From contig NZ_JAGIPG010000006.1 in assembly GCF_017877055.1 (NCBI RefSeq), forward strand, positions 1 through 64,000: a stretch of DNA of 64,000 nucleotides, read 5' to 3'. Positions 54,682 to 63,464 of this stretch are shown here, piece by piece. Position numbers and translations under genes: made by a program. The stretch is from Neorhizobium galegae. GTDB lineage: Bacteria; Pseudomonadota; Alphaproteobacteria; Rhizobiales; Rhizobiaceae. Positions within the stretch are counted from its first letter, which is position 1, and each line of letters starts with the position of its first letter. The notes beneath the pieces were generated by a model. It ran no database searches, was not told the origin of the DNA, and was given only the letters and a program-made list of their open reading frames with translations.

Positions 54682-55197
54682 ATGACGGAAGAACGGCCCA
54701 CATCCGCCAGAAAGCTCTCCAAGGTCGTGCCCTACCGGCTCGCGCGCAGCAACGCGGAAATGATGAAGCTCGTCAGCCTCCTTTGCGAAGCCAACGGTTT
54801 CAAGCTGAACATCTGGAGGGTCATGTCCGCGATCGGTACCTATCGATCGATCTCGCCGATGGAAATCGGCAAGCTCACCACCATCGACAAGGCGATGGTG
54901 TCGCGCGCGATCCGCGAACTGGTCGACCGCGACCTGATCGACCGCCGGGCCGACGCACGTGATGCGCGATGGGCCCAGATCCAGCTGACGGCAGCGGGAA
55001 CGGCGGTCTACGAAAAGATGGTGGCCGGCATCGACTCCCTCGAGAAACACATGTTCGGCGATCTGCCGCCCGAAAAGACCGCAGCATTCATGGAAATGCT
55101 GGAACTGATCGAACGTCGCGCCAGGTTGGCGCGCGATATGGTGGAGTTGAACGGCAAGGCCGGATTGACGCGGCTGCTGGGGCGCGATGCCGAGTAG
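54682..55197 (+). CDS. MarR family transcriptional regulator
   Basis: 171 residues. Winged helix core: ANGFKLNIWRVMSAIGTYRSISPMEIGKLTTIDKAMVSRAIRELVDRDLIDRRADARDARWAQIQLTAAG, the wing containing the D-x-R pattern of MarR. It is co-transcribed with kynureninase (4-bp gap) and stands before the transporter operon whose leader carries a perfect inverted repeat, a likely target. Ligand probably an aromatic amino acid or kynurenine derivative, by context only. Confidence 0.88.
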   Translation: MTEERPTSARKLSKVVPYRLARSNAEMMKLVSLLCEANGFKLNIWRVMSAIGTYRSISPMEIGKLTTIDKAMVSRAIRELVDRDLIDRRADARDARWAQIQLTAAGTAVYEKMVAGIDSLEKHMFGDLPPEKTAAFMEMLELIERRARLARDMVELNGKAGLTRLLGRDAE

Positions 55198-55249
55198 GGC
55201 TTCTGGACGCCTGCCGCGTTTCGTAAGGTTTACATAACCATTATCAGAA

Positions 55250-55282
55250 TTGTTTACAAAGAAACAATCTCCCTGTAAACAA
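55250..55282. promoter_or_regulatory. Inverted repeat in the transporter leader, possible operator
   Basis: Perfect 9-bp arms TTGTTTACA (55250-55258) and TGTAAACAA (55274-55282) with a 15-bp spacer. A third copy of GTTTACA lies at 55229-55235, 23 bp before the one in the left arm. The arms lie 48-80 bp before the substrate-binding protein gene. No T run follows, so an operator (MarR or another regulator) is more likely than a terminator. Confidence 0.5.
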
Positions 55283-55329
55283 ATGACAGGGCGGGAGGAG
55301 ATCGCCCGCTTTTGTCCTGGGAGGATCCT

Positions 55330-56478
55330 ATGAAGAACCGGTTTTTTGCTGGAATGGCACCCGTTGCCGTCCTGTCCTTGTCCCTATTTGCAAGCTCTGC
55401 CCTGGCTGACGTGACGATTGGCGTGACCATATCGTCGACCGGCCCTGGTGCGGCGCTCGGCATTCCGCTGAAGAATTCCGTCGAGTTGTGGCCGGCCGAA
55501 GTGGGCGGCGAAAAGCTAAAGGTCATCGTTCTGGATGACGCCGGCGACCCCTCGGTTGCCACCACCAATGCCCGCCGTTTCGTCAACGACGACAAGGTCG
55601 ACGTCATCGTCGGTTCCGCGCTGACGCCTGCTTCGATCGCTGTCGCCGGTGTTGCCGGCGAGACCAGCACGCCGCACCTCTCCTGCTCGCCGGTTCCGCC
55701 GAACATTTCCAAGGGCAAGTGGACCTTTGTGATGCCGCAGGATGCCGGCCTGATCGCCAGGAACCTGTTTGCCAAGATGAAGGCCGACGGCATCAAGACG
55801 GTCGGTTATATCGGCTTCTCGGACAGCTACGGCGACCTGTGGATGGGCCAGTTCAAGGCGATGGGCGAACAATATGGCCTGAAGGTCGTCGCCGACGAGC
55901 GTTATGCCCGTCCCGACACCTCCGTTTCCGGCCAGGTGCTGAAACTCGTGGCCGCCCGTCCGGATGCCGTCTTCGTCGGCGCCTCCGGCACCGGTGCCGC
56001 ACTGCCGCAGATCGGTCTGCGCGAACGCGGCTTCACCGGCAAGATCTACCAGACCCATGGCGCCGTGACTTTCGACTTCCTGCGCATCGCCGGCAAGGCT
56101 GCCGACAACACGATCTTCGCCTCCGGCCCGGCCATGGCGCCGGAAGCCCTGCCGGATACCGCCGAAACCAAGCCGGAAGGCATGGCCTATGTCACGGCCT
56201 ATGAAAAGAAGTTCGGTCCCGGCACCCGCACCCAGTTCGGCCCGCATATCAACGATGCCATGGCCATCCTGAAAAAGGCCATCCCGGTCGCGCTCAAGAA
56301 GGCAAAGCCCGGCACGCCGGAATTCCGCGCAGCTCTGCGTGACGCCATCGAGACCGGCGGCCCGTTCCCGGCAAGCCAAGGCGTCTTCAACTTCAAGGCC
56401 GACGATCACCTTGGCCTCGACGACCGCGCCGTCGTGCTGTTCACGGCCAAGAACGGCAAGTTCGAGATCACCAAGTAA
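55330..56478 (+). CDS. ABC transporter substrate-binding protein, branched-chain amino acid (LivK) type
   Basis: 382-residue periplasmic binding protein. Signal peptide MKNRFFAGMAPVAVLSLSLFASSALA with an A-x-A cleavage site. The Peripla_BP_6 fold is evident: VTIGVTISSTGPGAALGIPLKNSVEL, ARRFVNDDKVDVIVGSALTPAS, KTVGYIGFSDSYGDLWM and YQTHGAVTFDFLRIAG. Its place next to kynureninase suggests aromatic rather than aliphatic substrates, but that is inference. An intrinsic terminator right after the gene probably makes its mRNA more abundant than that of the permease genes. Confidence 0.92.
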   Translation: MKNRFFAGMAPVAVLSLSLFASSALADVTIGVTISSTGPGAALGIPLKNSVELWPAEVGGEKLKVIVLDDAGDPSVATTNARRFVNDDKVDVIVGSALTPASIAVAGVAGETSTPHLSCSPVPPNISKGKWTFVMPQDAGLIARNLFAKMKADGIKTVGYIGFSDSYGDLWMGQFKAMGEQYGLKVVADERYARPDTSVSGQVLKLVAARPDAVFVGASGTGAALPQIGLRERGFTGKIYQTHGAVTFDFLRIAGKAADNTIFASGPAMAPEALPDTAETKPEGMAYVTAYEKKFGPGTRTQFGPHINDAMAILKKAIPVALKKAKPGTPEFRAALRDAIETGGPFPASQGVFNFKADDHLGLDDRAVVLFTAKNGKFEITK

Positions 56479-56493
56479 TCCGGCGAATAAACG

Positions 56494-56521
56494 AGGCCCG
56501 GCGTCGGCGCCGGGCCTTTTT
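56494..56521 (+). terminator. Intrinsic terminator/attenuator within the transporter operon
   Basis: Stem AGGCCCGGCG (56494-56503) / CGCCGGGCCT (56508-56517), 4-base loop, followed by TTTT(T). It separates the binding-protein gene from the permease genes on the same strand and likely gives partial termination. Confidence 0.85.
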
Positions 56522-56553
56522 GCAGCGTCTTTTCTGTTATCGGGGGAAATTCC

Positions 56554-57588
56554 TTGGACGCGATGATTGCGACCTTCCTGATCCAGGATGGTGTCACCAA
56601 TGGCGCGATCTATGCGCTCCTCGGCCTGGCGCTGGTCCTGCTCTTTTCGGTCACGCGGGTGATCTTCATCCCCCAGGGCGAATTCGTCGCCTATGGTGCG
56701 CTGACGCTGGCGCTTCTCGACGGCGGGAAGGTGCCCGCCACCACCTCGCTTCTCGTCTGTTTCGGCGCGGTTGCTTTCCTGTTCGACCTCTGGAGCATGC
56801 GCCGCGGCACCGATATCCGCGCCTTTCTGCGCAGCCTCGCGCTCAACCTGGTGCTCCCCGGCGTGATCTACGGCATCACGATCGTGCTTGCGCCGCTCGA
56901 CCTTCCGTCCGTTGCGAAGGCCCTGCTCACCATTCTGATCATCACGCCCATGGGCGTCTACGTCTACCGGATCGCCTACCGGCCGCTCGCAGATGCGTCC
57001 GTGCTTGTCCTGTTGATCGCCTCGGTTGGCGTGCATCTCGCCATGATGGGGCTTGGCCTCGTCTTCTTCGGCGCGGAGGGCCTGCGCGCCGAGCCGCTCG
57101 CCGACGACAACTACACGATCGGAGCCTTGATGGTGAGCGCCCAGAGCCTCTGCATCTACGGAGCGACGATCGCGATCATCGTCGGCCTCTACATGTTCTT
57201 CGAGCGGACCCTGCTCGGCAAGGCGCTGCGTGCGACCGCCGTCAACCGGCTCGGCGCCCGGCTGGTCGGCGTGCGCACCCATCTGACCGGCGTCACCGCC
57301 TTCACGCTGGCAGCCGCCATCGGTGCCGTTTCCGGTGTGCTGATCGGCCCGATCACCACGATCTATTACGACACCGGTTTCCTGATCGGCCTCAAGGGCT
57401 TCGTGGCGGCGATCATCGGCGGGCTCGCGAGCTTCCCGATCACCGCGATCGCGGCGATCGGCGTTGGCCTGGTCGAATCCTTCTCCTCCTTCTTCGCCAG
57501 CAGCTACAAGGAGGTCATTGTCTTCGGGCTCATCATTCCCGTTCTGATCTGGCTGTCGCTGAGCGGCGGCTTCCACGAGGAGGAGTGA
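56554..57588 (+). CDS. Branched-chain amino acid-type ABC permease (LivH-like)
   Basis: 344-residue membrane protein with about eight helices ([90 protein letters not shown]). The TTG at 56554 is favoured because GGGGGA lies 7 bp upstream; an ATG at 56563 is the alternative. The gene precedes a fused permease-ATPase by 3 bp. Confidence 0.9.
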   Translation: MDAMIATFLIQDGVTNGAIYALLGLALVLLFSVTRVIFIPQGEFVAYGALTLALLDGGKVPATTSLLVCFGAVAFLFDLWSMRRGTDIRAFLRSLALNLVLPGVIYGITIVLAPLDLPSVAKALLTILIITPMGVYVYRIAYRPLADASVLVLLIASVGVHLAMMGLGLVFFGAEGLRAEPLADDNYTIGALMVSAQSLCIYGATIAIIVGLYMFFERTLLGKALRATAVNRLGARLVGVRTHLTGVTAFTLAAAIGAVSGVLIGPITTIYYDTGFLIGLKGFVAAIIGGLASFPITAIAAIGVGLVESFSSFFASSYKEVIVFGLIIPVLIWLSLSGGFHEEE

Positions 57589-57591
57589 GCC

Positions 57592-59361
57592 ATGAAGATC
57601 GAACGCTTGCTTCCCGGCCTCGCCGGCATCGTTTTCCTGGCGATCATTCCTCTCCTGCCGGTGCCGCCCTTCTGGCTGACGATCCTCAACAATATCGGCC
57701 TCGCCTCGCTGGTGACGATCGGCCTCGTGCTGCTGACCGGTGTCGGTGGCCTCACCTCCTTCGGACAGGCCGCCTTCTGCGGCTTCGGCGCCTATACGAC
57801 CGCCGTGCTGAGTACCAATTACGGCGTGTCGCCGTGGCTGACCCTGCCGCTGTCGCTGATTGTCGGTGCGGCAACCGCCCTGCCGCTCGGTCTGATCACC
57901 GTGCGCCTTTCCGGCCATTTTCTGCCGCTCGGCACCATCGCCTGGGGCCTGGCGCTTTATTATCTGTTCGGCAAGATCGACCTCCTCGGTCGTTATGACG
58001 GCATTTCCGGCATCCCGCCGGTTGAAGTCGCCGGCTATCGCTTCCTAAGCGACGGATCGATCTATTACCTCATCTGGTTCTTCGTGATTGCGGTCGCGAT
58101 CGGCGCGAAAAACCTGCTCGACTCGCGGATCGGCCGCGGCATCCGGGCGCTGCGTGGCGGCGGCCAGGCGGCGGAAGCGTTCGGCGTCAACATCGTGCGC
58201 GCCAAGCTCACCGTCTTCGTGTTTGCCGGCGTCGTCGCCGCACTTTCCGGCTGGCTCTACGCCCATATGCAGCGCTCGGTGAACCCGACGCCGTTCGGGC
58301 TCGGCATGGGCATAGAATATCTGCTGATGGCCGTGGTGGGTGGTTCGGGTCACGTCTGGGGGGCAATCTTCGGTGCCAGCATCGTTCTGATCATGAAGGA
58401 CGTGCTGCAGCGTTTCCTGCCGGATCTGATCGGTACGACCGCCAATCTGGAAATGGTCGTTTTCGGCATCCTGCTGGTGGTGATCCTGCAGCTCGCCCGA
58501 GACGGTCTCTGGCCCTTCGTATTGAAGCTCCTGCCGAAGCGCGCCGCGCGGCCTCTGCCCGCTTCCGACGACAAGCTTGCCAAACGAACGCTAGCGCCGG
58601 CCGGCTCGTCGCTGATCAAGGTGGAAAAGGCGCGAAAAGCCTTCGGCGGGCTGGTAGCGGTCAACGATGTCAGCTTCGAAGTGCGCGCCGGGCAGGTCGT
58701 CGGCCTGATCGGGCCGAACGGCGCCGGCAAGAGCACGACATTCAACCTCATCACCGGCATCGCTTCATTGACCAGCGGATCGGTTTTCTACGAGGGCCAG
58801 CCGATGACCGGCGACAGCCCGCGCGAAGTCGCCAAACACGGCATCGCCCGCACCTTCCAGCACGCCAAGATCCTGCCCGACATGTCGGTATTGGAAAATG
58901 TCGCGCTCGGCGCGCATCTGCGCGGCACGGCCGGCGTCTTCAGGAGCTTTCTGCGGCTGGAGCGGAGGCAGGAGGCGACGCTGTTGGCCGAAGCTGCCGT
59001 CCAGCTCGAACGCGTCGGGCTCGGCGCCTATCGCGACCGGCCGGCCGGTGATCTGGCGCTCGGCCAGATCCGCATCCTCGAAATTGCCCGCGCCCTATCC
59101 GCCGACCCGGCCGTGCTGCTGCTCGACGAACCCGCGGCGGGCTTGCGTCACGGTGAAAAACAGGAGCTCGCCAACCTCTTGAAGAAGCTGCGTGAAGAGG
59201 GCGTCAGCGTGCTGCTCGTAGAGCACGACATGGGCTTCGTCATGGGTCTCGTCGATCATCTCGTTGTGCTCGATTTCGGCACCCTGATCGCCGAAGGCAA
59301 GCCGGCCGACGTGCGCAAACATCCGGCAGTCGTCGCCGCATATCTGGGAGGCGTCGCATGA
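57592..59361 (+). CDS. Fused ABC permease-ATPase (LivM-LivG)
   Basis: 589 residues: LivM-type permease at about 1-320 (many helices; [35 protein letters not shown]) and a complete LivG ATPase from about 343: Walker [10 protein letters not shown] near 373-381, Q-loop region [16 protein letters not shown], signature LALGQ, Walker [12 protein letters not shown], and H-loop VEHDMGFVM. The linker ([16 protein letters not shown]) is short. In E. coli these are two genes; fusions of this kind occur in several proteobacteria. Overlaps livF by 4 bp. Confidence 0.92.
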   Translation: MKIERLLPGLAGIVFLAIIPLLPVPPFWLTILNNIGLASLVTIGLVLLTGVGGLTSFGQAAFCGFGAYTTAVLSTNYGVSPWLTLPLSLIVGAATALPLGLITVRLSGHFLPLGTIAWGLALYYLFGKIDLLGRYDGISGIPPVEVAGYRFLSDGSIYYLIWFFVIAVAIGAKNLLDSRIGRGIRALRGGGQAAEAFGVNIVRAKLTVFVFAGVVAALSGWLYAHMQRSVNPTPFGLGMGIEYLLMAVVGGSGHVWGAIFGASIVLIMKDVLQRFLPDLIGTTANLEMVVFGILLVVILQLARDGLWPFVLKLLPKRAARPLPASDDKLAKRTLAPAGSSLIKVEKARKAFGGLVAVNDVSFEVRAGQVVGLIGPNGAGKSTTFNLITGIASLTSGSVFYEGQPMTGDSPREVAKHGIARTFQHAKILPDMSVLENVALGAHLRGTAGVFRSFLRLERRQEATLLAEAAVQLERVGLGAYRDRPAGDLALGQIRILEIARALSADPAVLLLDEPAAGLRHGEKQELANLLKKLREEGVSVLLVEHDMGFVMGLVDHLVVLDFGTLIAEGKPADVRKHPAVVAAYLGGVA

Positions 59362-60071
59362 GCGGGAACCTGCTCGAACTCTCCGGCATCCACGTTTCCT
59401 ACGGCCGCGCCGAGGTGCTGCACGGCATATCGCTTTCCATGAAGCCCGGCAGCATCGTCACCGTGATCGGCGCAAACGGCGCCGGCAAATCGACACTGCT
59501 CAATGCCATCATGGGCATCGTCCCCTCCTCCGGCACGATCGTCTACGACGGTGCACCGGTGCCGCGCTCGGTCGAAGGCCGAGTCGCCGCCGGTCTCTGC
59601 CTCGTGCCGGAAAAGCGCGAACTGTTCTCCACCATGTCGGTCGAGGACAATATCGAGCTCGGCGGCTTCCTGCGCAGCGCCACCGAGCGCGCCGAGACGC
59701 GCGAGGACGTTTACGCGCGTTTTCCGCGCCTGGCCGAACGGCGCAAGCAGCTTGCCGGCACGCTTTCTGGCGGCGAGCGGCAGATGCTGGCGCTCGCCCG
59801 CGCCTTGATGAGCCGGCCGCGCCTGCTGCTGCTCGACGAACCGAGCCTGGGCCTGGCGCCCAAGATCGTCATCGACATCCTCAACATCGTTTCGGAACTG
59901 CGAAAGACCGGCGTCTCGATCCTGCTCGTCGAGCAGAATGCCCGCGCCGCGCTCGAAATCGCCGACGAGGGTTATCTGGTCGAACTGGGCGAAGTCCGCC
60001 TTTCCGGCCCGGCAAGCGAAATGGCAGTCAATCCGGCGCTGATGGAGAGCTATCTCGGCACCCATTCCTGA
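59358..60071 (+). CDS. ABC transporter ATPase (LivF-like)
   Basis: 237-residue second ATPase: Walker A GANGAGKST, FSTMSVEDNIELGGF, signature LSGGERQML, Walker B LLLDEPSLGL, and VEQNARAALEIADEGYLVELGEV, the LivF style. Pairs with the LivG half of the preceding fusion to form the heterodimeric nucleotide-binding unit. Confidence 0.94.
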   Translation: MSGNLLELSGIHVSYGRAEVLHGISLSMKPGSIVTVIGANGAGKSTLLNAIMGIVPSSGTIVYDGAPVPRSVEGRVAAGLCLVPEKRELFSTMSVEDNIELGGFLRSATERAETREDVYARFPRLAERRKQLAGTLSGGERQMLALARALMSRPRLLLLDEPSLGLAPKIVIDILNIVSELRKTGVSILLVEQNARAALEIADEGYLVELGEVRLSGPASEMAVNPALMESYLGTHS

Positions 60072-60100
60072 TGAGATAATTCGGCCGGGGATACGATCAA

Positions 60101-61753
60101 TCAATCGAAGCTTTCGACCAGCTTCCTGCGGAATTCGTCCATGCGATAGACCGGAGTGGACGGCTGCGGGATCATGCCCTTCTGCCAGTTCCAGCCGTCG
60201 AGGCGTTTCAGGAGGTCCGGGTTGCCGGTGACGATATGCATCGGCACGTCGCGCGAGGCGCCTTCGCCGGTAACGATCGACGCCGGCTGGTGATCGCCGA
60301 GCAGGATGAACAGCGTGTTCCTGCCGTAACGCGCCATGTAGGAACCAAGCGTTTCGAGCGTGTAATCGATCGAGGTAAGGTATTGCGCCCGGACGCGGTT
60401 GGGATCGGCCCAGACGACCGAAGGCGGGTCGCCGCTTTCCGCCTGCGCGTTGAAGACGGCACCGTCGCCGACCTTATCCCAGGGGACCAGCGACGGGATA
60501 GGCGTCCATGGGGCATGACTGGAGATCAGCGCCATTTCCGCCATGACCGGTTTGTGGCCAGGCTTGTCACGGGCCTGCCGCTCCAGCCTCTCGAACGCCT
60601 CGAGCGTGAACTGATCCGGCATCGTCACCCAGTTGAAGGGTTTTCCGCGGTATCCGAGTCCCGCGGCGGCATGGATGCTGTCGTAGCCGAAATAACCGGC
60701 TTCCGGCCAGTCGAGCGTGATCGCCGGCATAACCGCCGTTGTACGCCAGCCGGAGGTACCGAAGAGGTTGTTGAGCGTCGTCCGCTCGCTGGTAACCATC
60801 CGGTCGTAGCGTCCCTGATTGTTGACCCAGAGGCCGGAGAGCAGCGTGCCATGCGCCAGCCAGCTGATGCCGCCGACGGTCGGCGAGGTGAGCCAGCCGC
60901 TGCGTGCCTGCAGGCCGGCGGCCTCGATCTCCTTCTCCACCAAGGTCAGCCGGCTGCCGATGCGCGCCGCATAACGCGGATCCTCGATCGCACTGCGGCC
61001 ATAGGATTCGACGAAGACCAGCACGACGTCCGTGCCGGCAAGCGCTGAAAAATGCGGGCCGGCGGAAACCGGATCCTGTTTCAGTTCGTCTTCGAACCGG
61101 GCGAGATCGGCAATCGACTCCTCCACCATGGTGACACGATTGATGAGATAGGAGGCGGCATGCGCTTCGACGCCGAGATTGCGGCGATCAGGATTCTGAA
61201 CCAAAAGCCCCACCAGTCCGACCGATAGCACCGCACCGCTGACAAGAACGGATTTGCGCCGGGCTCCGCCTGAGAGCCGCCGGAAGCCGCCAAGCGACCA
61301 ATAGAGAATGGCCGCGATGACAAGCCAGGCCAGAAGACCGGCGCAGATGACCCCGACCGCCTCCGTGACACCGATGGCTCCGCTCAGCAGATTCCAGCCG
61401 TCGGTGAGTATCCTGAGATCCAGATAGGGATTGAACGGCCGCTGGAAGGCAGCGCCGGTGCCGATATCCGCAAGTTTCAGGAACAGCATCGCGGCAAGCG
61501 GCAGGGTGACGGCCCAGCGCAGAAGAGAAAAACCGATCCCCGTAACCACCGATGCCAGCAGCGCGATCCCGGCAATCTCCAGCGGAAACCGCAGCTCCGA
61601 GAATTCGCTGAAATTGGAAGGCAGGGCCAGAATCGCGACCATGATCGCCAGCGCAATCGTGATCCTTAGAAATGGCGACCCATTTGCCTTGCGCTGCGCG
61701 ATATGCCCTATTCTGAGGGCGTCACTCTGGCGAAAAGGCCGATACTCGTTCAT
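60101..61753 (-). CDS. Membrane sulfatase-fold transferase/hydrolase (LtaS/phosphoethanolamine-transferase-like)
   Basis: 550 residues: about five N-terminal helices (residues about 30-185), then a periplasmic sulfatase-fold domain from about 240. Metal ligands appear as Glu249 (VFVESYGRS) and the Asp-His of LLGDHQPAS near the C-terminus; the probable nucleophile is in the GGISWLAHGTLLSG segment (Ser297). Enzymes of this kind move phosphoglycerol or phosphoethanolamine from phospholipids to glycans or lipid A. The substrate is unknown. It diverges from the LPG-synthase-like gene by 30 bp. Confidence 0.78.
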   Translation of the reverse strand: MNEYRPFRQSDALRIGHIAQRKANGSPFLRITIALAIMVAILALPSNFSEFSELRFPLEIAGIALLASVVTGIGFSLLRWAVTLPLAAMLFLKLADIGTGAAFQRPFNPYLDLRILTDGWNLLSGAIGVTEAVGVICAGLLAWLVIAAILYWSLGGFRRLSGGARRKSVLVSGAVLSVGLVGLLVQNPDRRNLGVEAHAASYLINRVTMVEESIADLARFEDELKQDPVSAGPHFSALAGTDVVLVFVESYGRSAIEDPRYAARIGSRLTLVEKEIEAAGLQARSGWLTSPTVGGISWLAHGTLLSGLWVNNQGRYDRMVTSERTTLNNLFGTSGWRTTAVMPAITLDWPEAGYFGYDSIHAAAGLGYRGKPFNWVTMPDQFTLEAFERLERQARDKPGHKPVMAEMALISSHAPWTPIPSLVPWDKVGDGAVFNAQAESGDPPSVVWADPNRVRAQYLTSIDYTLETLGSYMARYGRNTLFILLGDHQPASIVTGEGASRDVPMHIVTGNPDLLKRLDGWNWQKGMIPQPSTPVYRMDEFRRKLVESFD

Positions 61754-61783
61754 GCGCTACTGTTCCTGCAAAACCTTCGGCCC

Positions 61784-62710
61784 ATGCGTCTTCTGAAACT
61801 TATAGGCTTATCTGCGGTCCTGGCACTTCTCATTGCCGTGATCCTGCGCTTCGATCCGGAGCGGATTGCCGCAGGCCTGGTTTCGGCCAATCCGGTCTAT
61901 GTAGCGGCAGGGCTTCTTCTGGTGCAGATACAGATCGTCCTCTCCGCGCTCCGCTGGCGGTTCACGGCGGCGCGGCTTGGCCAGCATCTGGGTGTCGGCC
62001 AGGCAATCGGCGATTATTATCTCGGAACCCTGCTCAACCAGCTTCTGCCGGGGGGAGTAGCAGGTGATGCCATTCGTGCCGTTCGCAACCGGGCTCATGG
62101 TGACGATGGGTGGAAAGTCCCGGCCCAGGCCGTGCTCTTCGAGCGGATCGCCGGGCAGGGTGTGTTTTTCCTCATTGCGACCTTCGGCGTCATGCTCTGG
62201 CCGCTTCTGGGCGGTGCAGCGATCCCGGAAGACCTGCGCCTCCTTCTCTCCGGCTTCGCACTCGCGGTCGCAAGCCTCGCCATCATGTTTCTGCTGGCGC
62301 TCCGTTTCCCGCCGCGCCGCATCCAACCTCAGTTCGAGGGGCTGAAGGTGGCGCTCGCGCAGGTCTTCCTGCAGGGTCGGGCCTGGATCGCGCAGTCGCT
62401 GTTCAGCGTCGTCATCGTCGCAAGTTATATCGCCATGTTCATGCTTGCGTCAGCGGCCGTCGGTGCGCCGCTGCCGGCGCTTGCGGCAGTCACCGCGATT
62501 CCGCTCTGTCTGCTGATGATGCTGATCCCGGCGACGATTGCCGGCTGGGGCGCCAGGGAGGCGGCGGCAGCGGCGCTCTGGCCGCTCTTCGGTTACGCGG
62601 CGTCCGATGGCGTGGCCGCCGGCATCCTCTACGGCATTCTGGCGCTTGTCGGCGCAGCACCCGGCCTGGTATTCATCCTCGCGGCGCTTTTCAGCAGACG
62701 GAACCGTTGA
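61784..62710 (+). CDS. Lysylphosphatidylglycerol synthase transmembrane-domain family protein (UPF0104)
   Basis: 308-residue multi-span membrane protein of the LPG_synthase_TM family, without the cytosolic transferase domain of MprF. Conserved features: WRFTAARLGQHLG, YYLGTLLNQLLPGGVAGDAIRA, and AGWGAREAAAAALWPLFG. Relatives move or handle polyprenyl- or phospholipid-linked compounds. ATG at 61784 preferred; an upstream ATG at 61703 would overlap the divergent gene. It ends 4 bp from the convergent FkbM gene. Confidence 0.82.
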   Translation: MRLLKLIGLSAVLALLIAVILRFDPERIAAGLVSANPVYVAAGLLLVQIQIVLSALRWRFTAARLGQHLGVGQAIGDYYLGTLLNQLLPGGVAGDAIRAVRNRAHGDDGWKVPAQAVLFERIAGQGVFFLIATFGVMLWPLLGGAAIPEDLRLLLSGFALAVASLAIMFLLALRFPPRRIQPQFEGLKVALAQVFLQGRAWIAQSLFSVVIVASYIAMFMLASAAVGAPLPALAAVTAIPLCLLMMLIPATIAGWGAREAAAAALWPLFGYAASDGVAAGILYGILALVGAAPGLVFILAALFSRRNR

Positions 62711-62714
62711 ACCG

Positions 62715-63464
62715 TCAGGCCTCCAGCCGAGCGTAGATATCGCCGGAGGGCGTGTGATCGGCAAGGCCCGCAATCTCGGCCAGCATCGCGTCGGCAGCTA
62801 TCCATTCGTCATGGACGAACCGGTGCCGCTCGCCCTCGACCCGGTTGAAACGATAGGGACCGACTTCCCGCAGATGGCCGATCGCCTCCTCGGCGATTTC
62901 CATTGTCGCCGGGATATATTCGAAGGCGATCAGCGGGATGGGATGGCGCAGCCCGGCGACGATATCCGCTTCGGCCCCCTCCACATCGATCTTGCAGAAG
63001 GCCGGTTGGCCATATTCTCCGATCAGCGCATCGAGCGTCGTCATCTCCACGCGCTGGACCCGGTCCCAGGTGACGTTGCGGAAACCGGAGGTCTTCTCGA
63101 CCTTCGAAATCCAGGACGAGGATATGCTGGTCACGGTCGGGTGGCGGCTGGAAATATGCAGATCGACGCTGCCGGGCTCCTTGCCGACCGCCTTGCGCAG
63201 CAGCGTCAGTTCCTCGCCGGCGAAGGATCTGGCAATGAAATCGGCAAATAGCGGCTGCGGCTCCAGCGCGACGATCCTTGCGCCGAGCGACAGAAGCGTC
63301 CGGCTACGGCTGCCGGCATGCGCGCCGATATCGAATACGAGATCGCCTTTGCGGACGAGGCCCGCATAGAACCGCTTCAGCGAAGAACGCCGCCAGGGCT
63401 GGCCGTAATAGATCAGCAGCGAGCGCGTCAGGCCCAGGGAAGCGGAAAAATCAGGCCGCAGCAT
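62715..63464 (-). CDS. FkbM family methyltransferase
   Basis: 249 residues. SAM-binding region VFDIGAHAGSRSRTLLSLGARIVALEPQP and the FkbM family's FCKIDVEGAEADIVAGL are clear. FkbM proteins O-methylate sugars, lipids or polyketides. The ATG at 63464 overlaps the end of the upstream CDP-alcohol phosphatidyltransferase gene by 14 bp, so both are one transcript and a lipid or glycolipid substrate is plausible. Confidence 0.88.
   Translation of the reverse strand: MLRPDFSASLGLTRSLLIYYGQPWRRSSLKRFYAGLVRKGDLVFDIGAHAGSRSRTLLSLGARIVALEPQPLFADFIARSFAGEELTLLRKAVGKEPGSVDLHISSRHPTVTSISSSWISKVEKTSGFRNVTWDRVQRVEMTTLDALIGEYGQPAFCKIDVEGAEADIVAGLRHPIPLIAFEYIPATMEIAEEAIGHLREVGPYRFNRVEGERHRFVHDEWIAADAMLAEIAGLADHTPSGDIYARLEA

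Noticed and set aside
55229-55282. TTTACA repeats considered as DnaA boxes or an origin
   Set aside because: They lack the TTATCCACA core, and no origin-type gene context is present.
55516-57918. 800-codon open frame on the minus strand opposite the transporter genes
   Set aside because: His/Asp/Arg-rich antisense shadow of the binding protein and permease.
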